Assembly: GCA_963513935.1 (NCBI GenBank)
Contig: OY740769.1
Coordinates: 103,271,762 to 103,335,761 of the forward strand
Direction: 5' to 3'
Length of the DNA stretch: 64,000 nucleotides
From: Aphrophora alni
Taxonomy: Eukaryota > Arthropoda > Insecta > Hemiptera > Aphrophoridae
A program made the position numbers and the translations under genes. Shown one piece after another: positions 47,774 through 64,000 of this stretch (its first letter is position 1; each line of letters opens with the position of its first letter). Under the pieces are notes generated by a model. That model searched no databases. It had not been told where the DNA came from and worked only from the letters and a program-made list of their open reading frames with translations.

Positions 47774-50340
47774 CTCACCTCTTTCACAAATACGGGCTCA
47801 AAAATGTTAAGTACTGTAATTTTTAAGAAACCATTTTTTATGATTCGTAAACCAAATTCAACATAAAATAGACAACTCGTTAAAAATGAATTGTAGATGA
47901 AACCAAACAATTATCTAATTCTTAATTCTCACACAATGTAAAACGACAAGTAAAAACTGAAAAGTCTTAAGAAATTATTTGTTCCGCGTTGCAGTTATAT
48001 TTTATCTGATACATTCTATATACATATTAGTTTAATGAATACTTTTACCTTAAACATATTGTTTTTAGTAAAAACCTTGTATCCAAGTAAAATTTATATA
48101 TCATTTATTGGTCGAAAAGTGTAAGTATTTTGTGTACATGTTTCATCAGCTGATAGTGGAACATCGAAGTACTTCCAAATCAATGAGACTTATAAATATT
48201 ACCTGTATCAATCATACCAATTTTATTGAACACAATAAAACATAATAAATATAATTTAAAAAATAAGTATTAAAAACTAAAGTATACAATGTCTTTCAAA
48301 AGTTGAATTTTAAAGAAATTATATTTGAAACACTACTACTATTGTTATTGGTTTTTAAATTTAAATATAATTTAATTTTTATTTTATTTTTTAATTAAAT
48401 ATGTATTTTGGTCTCCGCAAGTTAAATCGAGTTCTGATATCTTTCACATGACGTAAAAATAATTTCACATTAAATTAAACTAATTTTAAAATTTACACAA
48501 ATCACTTGCAATTCCATCAACTTTAATTCATCGATTATCGAAAATCATTTGTTTAACCGCTACAATATTGTCATTAGTCTTTGATGACCAAGCCGATGTT
48601 TAAAACACACAGAGAAATCCTACAACTTTTAAAGCGATCAATCTATTCGTAGATCTTGCTTCAACTTAAACAACTCCCTCCCAATTCGACAAATAATCTC
48701 TGCTGATTTCACACATTCTGAATTGAGGAAACGTATCACTGCTCGCATTTTGTTTTGTTGCAATCAAACACATCAGAACACATTCCACAAGTCTTTTATA
48801 CACAATCACAAATAGCTAACAATAAATTAATACTTTAATAAACGGCTGATATACATTATCAGTTATAGCAAAACAATCAGTACTGCCATGCATGTGATTC
48901 GGAGGGAAATCAAAATTTAACTTTACTTTTTGACTTTACCTTGTAGTTTGCCATAATTTGTTATATCAAAATGAACACGTGACTCTTAGAGAGTAAGTAT
49001 CCACATCAGTTATCAAAGATAAACCTGAAATTTGAAAAATGCTAATAGAGCCAAGGAAGCCTCGTGTTTTCATTGTTATGTACATAAATGATGCCTGGTT
49101 AAAACGAAATTTATAATTATAAAAAATGATGTAAATTAAACTTTACCGGTGCCAATACTTCCCTCTTAAAAGTATATAGATCACTTCTTATTTTTTCGCA
49201 GTTATAAAATCAACCGAATTATTAAAGGAGATAAAAAGTAAATAAATTGGAGGATACGCCTTTATCATTTATAGGTGTAAAATTGTAATATATATTACCG
49301 CCATCACAATACATTGTACGCAGAGCGGAAAATAAACGTTCTCTCAACACATTACAGCCGCTGTTTGGTTTATTTCAAGATGTAATGTTGTAAATGTTGC
49401 ACTTTATGGAATTGCATTTAATTAGTCCAAACCGGCGATCTGCAAGTAATGTGTTTTTTTACAAAACAGACATGTGCAAGAAAACAGCTGTGAATGTGGA
49501 AACACAACAGTTTATTTACCTTGAAAGGATAACTATACCAAGGGGTTAACATATTATAGTATTGAAACACTGGACAAACTTCCTCACATACCTAAATAAA
49601 AAGTACCAAAATCGTCACCAGAAATGTCAGTTCAGTAATTGTCAATCAAAGTGAAAATCAACCTTGGTAGTCGTTTACGAAATTAATTGTTCATAAATTC
49701 AAATAAGTGTTTAAAGTTGCTCTTCATTGCCAAAACACACGTCCTCAGCGTATATTGTATTTTATTCAGCTTTTGATGACGGGCGTCAAGGTATTTTTTA
49801 TTTTTACTGGTAACTAAAAATCCATCATTTATTTAAAATGTTGTTTGGATCCTTAGAATCGGTAAAAAAAAAAAATTAATTCCAAGATTTGTCCAAAAAT
49901 GACAAACGAACATTGCTTGGGACAGAAAAACAAATAATATATGTCTAAAAAATACAACATATTTGCAACCAACATCGATTGTTTGACCCTTCATAGACCT
50001 TTTCAAATAATGCGTTAAAGTGAAATAGTAAAAAAGCAAAGTGAATTTGTGCAATATGTATCATTGCGTAAACAACAGTATTAAACTTAATACAGTACCT
50101 TTATTAATTATGATTTTAATTTTATTTATAGAAAATTATGCAAAGAAACTTTTCTAATCAACTATCAATGTATAATTGGTAGTAAAAGTAAAATTATATT
50201 GATAATTGCCTATTAAGCAACTATAAAAACAAAACTAGTTTATGGCTTTACAGCCCTGGGTAGACCTCCTCCACAATCAGCCACCAATCTTCTCTCTTCA
50301 TTCATTTAAGTCATGGTCTACCCTTTCGTCTTGTGTAGTA
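47528..50340. other. Right flank, gene-poor, with long (TA)n
   Basis: AT-rich DNA. A long TA tract of about 80 bp lies at 47693-47771. The part at 48100-48500 resembles 2030-2620 in diverged form. The open frame at 49833-50054 has no family signal. No gene is seen. Confidence 0.4.
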
Positions 50341-50349
50341 AAATAATTC

Positions 50350-51340
50350 CCTCAGCGTTCTCCTGACACATCCGGGCTTACTCCCATCTCTCAGTATTCT
50401 CCTCAAAAAATGGTTTTCTTACCTTCTCTCATCATTATCCTGAATTTCCACCCTCCCGCCCTTTTCTGAGCATTCACCTGAACATCTGATATTCCGCCTT
50501 TATCTCAGCATTCTCTTGAACATTCAATTTTCCGCCCTTATCTCAACATTATTATGTACATCCATTCTCCCGCCATTCTCTCTGTATTCTTCTGAACATT
50601 CCGTCCACAGACCTTCTCTCAGCTTTCTTCTGAACATTTGGTATTCCACCCTTGTCTCACCTCATTTTCTTGATCATCCAATCTTCCGCCCTCCTATCAG
50701 AACACCTGGTCTTCCGCCTTTCTCTCAACATTCTCCTGAAAATCTTGTTTTCCGTCTTTCTCTCAACATTCTCCTGAATATCCAGTCTTCCGCTGTTTTG
50801 TCAGCAGTCTCTTGAACATCCAATCTTCCGCCATAATCTCAGTATTCTACAGAACATCGGTATCCTGCCCTTTTCTCTAGACTTTCTTAAACATCCGGTT
50901 TTCCACCCATCTCACCTTTCTCCTATGAATGTGGTCATCCGCCCTTCTCTCAGCATTATTTTAAACATCCGGTCTCTCCCCATTCTTTCAACATTCTTCT
51001 GCAAATCCTGTCTTCCACCCTTATCTCAACATCATGCTGAACATCGTCCCTCCTGCCATTTTCTCAGCATTGTCCTGAACATCCGGTCCATCACCCTTCT
51101 TTCAGAATTCTCGTGAACATCCGGTTTTCCGTCCTTCTCTCAACATTTTTCTGAACATCCGTTCCTCAGATCTTTTCTAAGCTTTTTTCTAAATATTCCG
51201 TCTTCCGCCTTATTCTCAGCATTTTTCTGAATATCTGGTTTTCTGCCCTTGTCTCAGTATTCTCCTGAACATCTGATTCTACGCTTTTCTCTCCGCTTTT
51301 TACTTAACATCCCGTCCTCCGCCATTCTTTCCTCATGTCC
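50350..51340. repeat. 38-bp minisatellite, about 26 copies
   Basis: A degenerate tandem array with monomer wording close to CTGAACATCCGGTCTTCCGC followed by CCTTCTCTCAGCATTCTC. Successive GAACATC landmarks fall about 38 bp apart (for example near 50737, 50775, 50813 and 50853). The plus strand is strongly pyrimidine-rich. Open frames through it (50516-50815 and 50925-51116) merely reflect the repeat. The monomers have diverged considerably, so the array is old. Confidence 0.92.
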
Positions 51341-53857
51341 AAACCACTTTCTTCTCTGAGCCTTAAACAACCGAATTATGATTTCAATTAACTCATATAG
51401 AACCTTCTAAGATCCTTACACTACCATGTACCTATATAGTACTCGTCGCTCCAATACTGAGGAAATTTTTATCTGATAGTAACAGAATCCAAGTCTCTGA
51501 ACAAAATGATTAGTGATCGTACCCATGTTTTGTGTATTTTGAGTTTTCTATTACTTGTAAATAAATCGAATTCTAAACAACTGCTTACTTATAATATTAT
51601 ACATGATACCCTGCCTTTATATTTTCCTTTGTGATTCTACTCATGTCATTATCAGTATCTCCCGACACCTAAAACAAGAAACTCCTTCAAATATTATTTA
51701 TTCATTTTTGCTTTTCTCAACTGCGAGTTTGACACTTTCATGTATTTAGTCTTCCTTTTATTTACAAACTTTTACCTCTCTTTTTTCCATGTGTTCATAA
51801 ATTTGATAAAGAATGTTTATTGTCGGAGTAAGAATTGCAAAACGACTAATTTTATTTACATTCTAAAAATAATTCCGCCTTAAACATTTAAACAGGATAA
51901 AATTGCACCAAATATTATATTATGAAGGAATATTACGTAATACTAGTTATAGAAAGTTCAGTTCAACGTAAACACCATTAAATATCAAACAATTCTTTCA
52001 AGAATTTTAGTGAGATATTTTTGTTACTCTTTTAACTTTACAGACAAACGTTTATTAAGTTTCTGCAAATATCTTTTATTGAATCGTCACTATTATTGTA
52101 TAAAAATGTAATAATCAATTTCAAAGGGAAATTTTATACCTAACTATGTATCAACATTCCTAAAACATAGATTGTCGTAAACGTTTTTCACATAAATACA
52201 AATGTGTTTAGAAATGGTTGCACAAAATTGAGAGAGGGGGGCTGACCTGATTCAAATAATTAGTTAAGTGTTTACTTCAAAGGAATTCTGAAATTGTTTT
52301 CTGTAAATCACTTTTACTGTTGGCTTTATTTTTTTGTGTTCATTTTAGTTGATAATTAAAGATTCTGTTTATTTTATTAACATGTTATTTCAATTTTATA
52401 ATGTATACTATATAATTTTGTAACCACTACTATAGTTTAAAATATTCATTGAGAGTATAAAATTAAAAACTCTCTTTCATTCATTCAAGCGAAGCCATCG
52501 CAACGTATAGGTTTCTGTACTCATGTGGAGAACAATTCTTTTCAATAATGGTTTATAAAAATATACATCTGCATTGATTTTAAGGACAGAACTAAATAGA
52601 CTGAATCCAAAACAAATTTGGTAAACAACAATTGTAATTTATAAATTATGTTTTGTTATTTTAATAAAGTCAAATCCGAAAAAATATTAAAAAGTAGTGA
52701 TCGACAATGTTATACAACTATCTTACCTTTACCGTCTACACTATTATATCATTTAAATCTCTTTAAAAACATCTAAGATGTTATTTCGTTAGTTCTTCTT
52801 CTATGAACATGATACATTCCAGTTCATACACAATACAAGGCAGGAAAAGTACAGGTTTATAGTGATAGACATGAGCTAGTTTATTTTAAATCTAAAAGGA
52901 AAACTAAGAATTACAAAGCTGTCACTCTTGTAAGGAATTGTTCTAAACTAATAAATAATTGACATGGGTGATGTTCAATCTGATATGTAATATCATTCTT
53001 ACAGCAATAACCAATATTAAGGTTAAATTCATTGGATTCCATTTTTTTTACTTGTAATATTGTATAGATTTTTTAAATATAATATTATATAGATAGAATA
53101 AATAGAATTAATTTTTTTTAAATAGAATATGCAATATGCAAATTAAAATTTATAGAAGAAGTAATAAATGAAATTTTATTTATCTCTATTTTTTTTATTA
53201 AACATTAATTGTAATAATTGTTTTAAATGTTACATCCATGTATTTATATTTTTTACCATAAGTTTTGCTGAGGGGAAATAATGGTAGCAAGAATTATCAG
53301 GTTAATGTTTAATTTAATTATCAGGCATATTTAAAACGCAGAATAAACTAGGCGCTGACTAGGCATAAATAAACTTGTTTACAAACCCTTAAAAATACGT
53401 TTAAAAATATTAATTCAAGAAAGGCAAATTGATCTCTCAAATTTTAAAAAACCTAAATGATTGCAAATTTTTAGTAAACATAATAGTTTTGTTTATTTTC
53501 CCCTATTAAAAATAATTTATATTATTCATGAATCCTTATTTATGTCATTAACCTTTAAGTTGTATTAATTTTTATTTAATAAATTTTACAAAAATAGGTT
53601 TTCGTCAAAATCAGAAATTGGAAATTCTTATATATGGGATATTTGAATAAACTCAAATCCTAAGTATCTAAGTATATTTGCTCAAATCTAAATACAAAAT
53701 TTTGCAAATAGTTTCAGTATAATATAACATTTGGGAAAAAAAATATATTGTAAAATAACTGACAATAGATAGTCAACGTAAATACATGTTTTCCATATAT
53801 GTCGCAGCCTGCTATTGTCGACGGAAAGAGATAGATAGAGAGGGAGAGTGAGTGTAC
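51341..53857. other. Right flank, gene-poor
   Basis: AT-rich, rich in A and T runs, with no recognisable gene, transposon end or array. Confidence 0.4.
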
Positions 53858-54035
53858 AGACATGACGGAATATATTGTATTATTATTATTAAAGTCAGTT
53901 ATACAGATTTGACGGAATATATTGTATTTTTTTTATTATTATTATTATAGTTAGTTATACAGACATGAAGGAATATAAATATCGTATTTTTATTATTAAA
54001 TTCAGTTATATAGTCATGACTGAATATACAGATAT
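53858..54035. repeat. 65-70 bp minisatellite next to CT tract
   Basis: Three consecutive units share the order ACAGACATGA(C/A)GGAATATA, a TTATTATTATT stretch, then AGTTATA; a fourth is partial. The array runs straight into the CT tract, so the two probably evolved together. Confidence 0.8.
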
Positions 54036-54046
54036 CCCTCCTCCAC

Positions 54047-63180
<9,134 letters not shown>

Positions 63181-63182
63181 AA

Positions 63183-63222
63183 GGTTAGGTTAGGTTAGGT
63201 CAGGTTGGGTTAAGTTAGGTTA
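63183..63222. repeat. Degenerate TTAGG telomere-like array
   Basis: About eight pentamers: three or more exact TTAGG units followed by one-base variants (TCAGG, TTGGG, TTAAG) and TTAGG again. TTAGG is the ancestral arthropod telomere repeat. At 40 bp this is an interstitial or chance telomere-like stretch, not a chromosome end. A weaker similar stretch lies at about 55265-55305. Confidence 0.7.
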
Positions 63223-63359
63223 AAGCCAAAACAAAAACACCAATCCTTATGTAAATTCACAATACGTTTGCAACTGGGTTAAACTACTTATGTGCAAGGT
63301 TTTTATATTAGTTTTTACTTTAGTTTCTGACATAAACTTAGAATAATGAAAGTTAAATT

Positions 63360-64000
63360 GTGGGTCTAAAAATGTACCTCGTATTGAGGTCGTCTGAGTC
63401 AAAAAAGAGATTACTGCATTTGTCTGTCTGCCCAGTGCTCTACAGCGTAAAATCTTGGACCGTTTTTAATCAATTTTGGTATATATCGGGAAGTTTTGGT
63501 CATTTGGTAACAAATTAAAATCTCAAGTAATTTAGGTAAGAAATCAAATGAAAATTATAATTTTTCAAAATCAGATATGACGATTTTGATAGAATTTTAC
63601 TCAAGTGTAGCATGTAAAGAGCGAAACAAAATGTCAAGGTCGCCATTACTCCAACAACGTCGGTTCCATAGTTATTTGCAAAACCCAGATTGATGAAACA
63701 TTTTAAAACTTACAAAGGGCAACGTCTAGTAAATGCTTATTTATATTTCAAATCTGACCAAAATCATCCACCTAAAACTCCTATTACTTCAGCGATTATT
63801 ATAGGTTTTCACTAATGTTTTAGGTGACAATAATTTTTGTCTTAGCAAATATTTTTAACATCATCACAAAATGAGGTACTGTGTGACGTCATTGCTCAAA
63901 ATTCTTCTGAAAAAAAAAAATGTTAGGTATTTGAAATTTGGCTGCCAATCAATGTTTCTATTTACTGTCATTTTATCTGAAACTACGTTAAGCCTTTGCA
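63360..64000. other. Right end, possible transposon-derived non-coding sequence
   Basis: A block including TCTGTCTGCCCAGTG and TTTTTAATCAATTTTGGTAT resembles the wording often found in insect dispersed repeats. No ends or frames can be defined. Confidence 0.25.

Noticed and set aside
47672..47910. Ile-Tyr repeat frames
   Set aside because: Translation of the long TA tract.
50516..51116. Two frames of 99 and 63 codons with repeated LS.L / N.. motifs
   Set aside because: They are the 38-bp minisatellite read in one frame; the period is not a multiple of three and the repeat explains the pattern.

Overview
This window is AT-rich, intron-containing, repeat-dense eukaryotic nuclear DNA, most likely from an insect or another arthropod. 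The evidence is a short degenerate TTAGG-type telomere-like array near 63.2 kb, LINE, hAT, mariner-like and foldback relics typical of arthropod genomes, long TA and CT microsatellites, and the lack of long open frames. The species cannot be named from the sequence. There are no operons, CRISPR arrays or prokaryotic genes. A run of exactly 200 Ns (5818-6017) is a scaffolding gap.

Layout. 1-5817: gene-poor left flank holding a small hammerhead-ribozyme-like inverted-repeat element (3387-3627), ending in a TA microsatellite at the gap. 6018-6456: the 3' end of a LINE, with ORF2 C-terminus, stop and A-rich tail. 6840-25699 and 25700-47471: two head-to-tail copies of an approximately 18.4-18.9 kb unit, nearly identical over most of their length, with every boundary in a (TA)n tract. 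Each copy holds a mariner-like relic, an old internal duplication, a THAP-like micro-ORF, nested hAT-like elements, a large hairpin element, a tRNA-like SINE head, and a previously hidden multi-exon gene on the minus strand (about 15.0-18.9 kb, repeated at 33.9-37.7 kb). Copy 2 alone carries a 3.34-kb foldback transposon flanked by a perfect 9-bp target-site duplication; copy 1 preserves the empty site. 47472-64000: gene-poor right flank with a long TA tract, a roughly 26-copy 38-bp minisatellite (50.35-51.34 kb), a 65-70 bp minisatellite running into a 240-bp CT tract (53.86-54.29 kb), and the TTAGG-like array.

Most notable points: (1) the tandem duplication and its paradoxical flanks, since the sequence left of the gap matches the sequence right of copy 2, which suggests an insertion-free allele or an assembly or haplotype artefact; (2) the foldback (MULE/FB-type) insertion that postdates the duplication; (3) the small spliced gene, whose exons 1, 2 and 3 join in phase and whose exon-2 differences between copies are both silent; (4) the hammerhead-like motif. 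All comparisons were made by eye.
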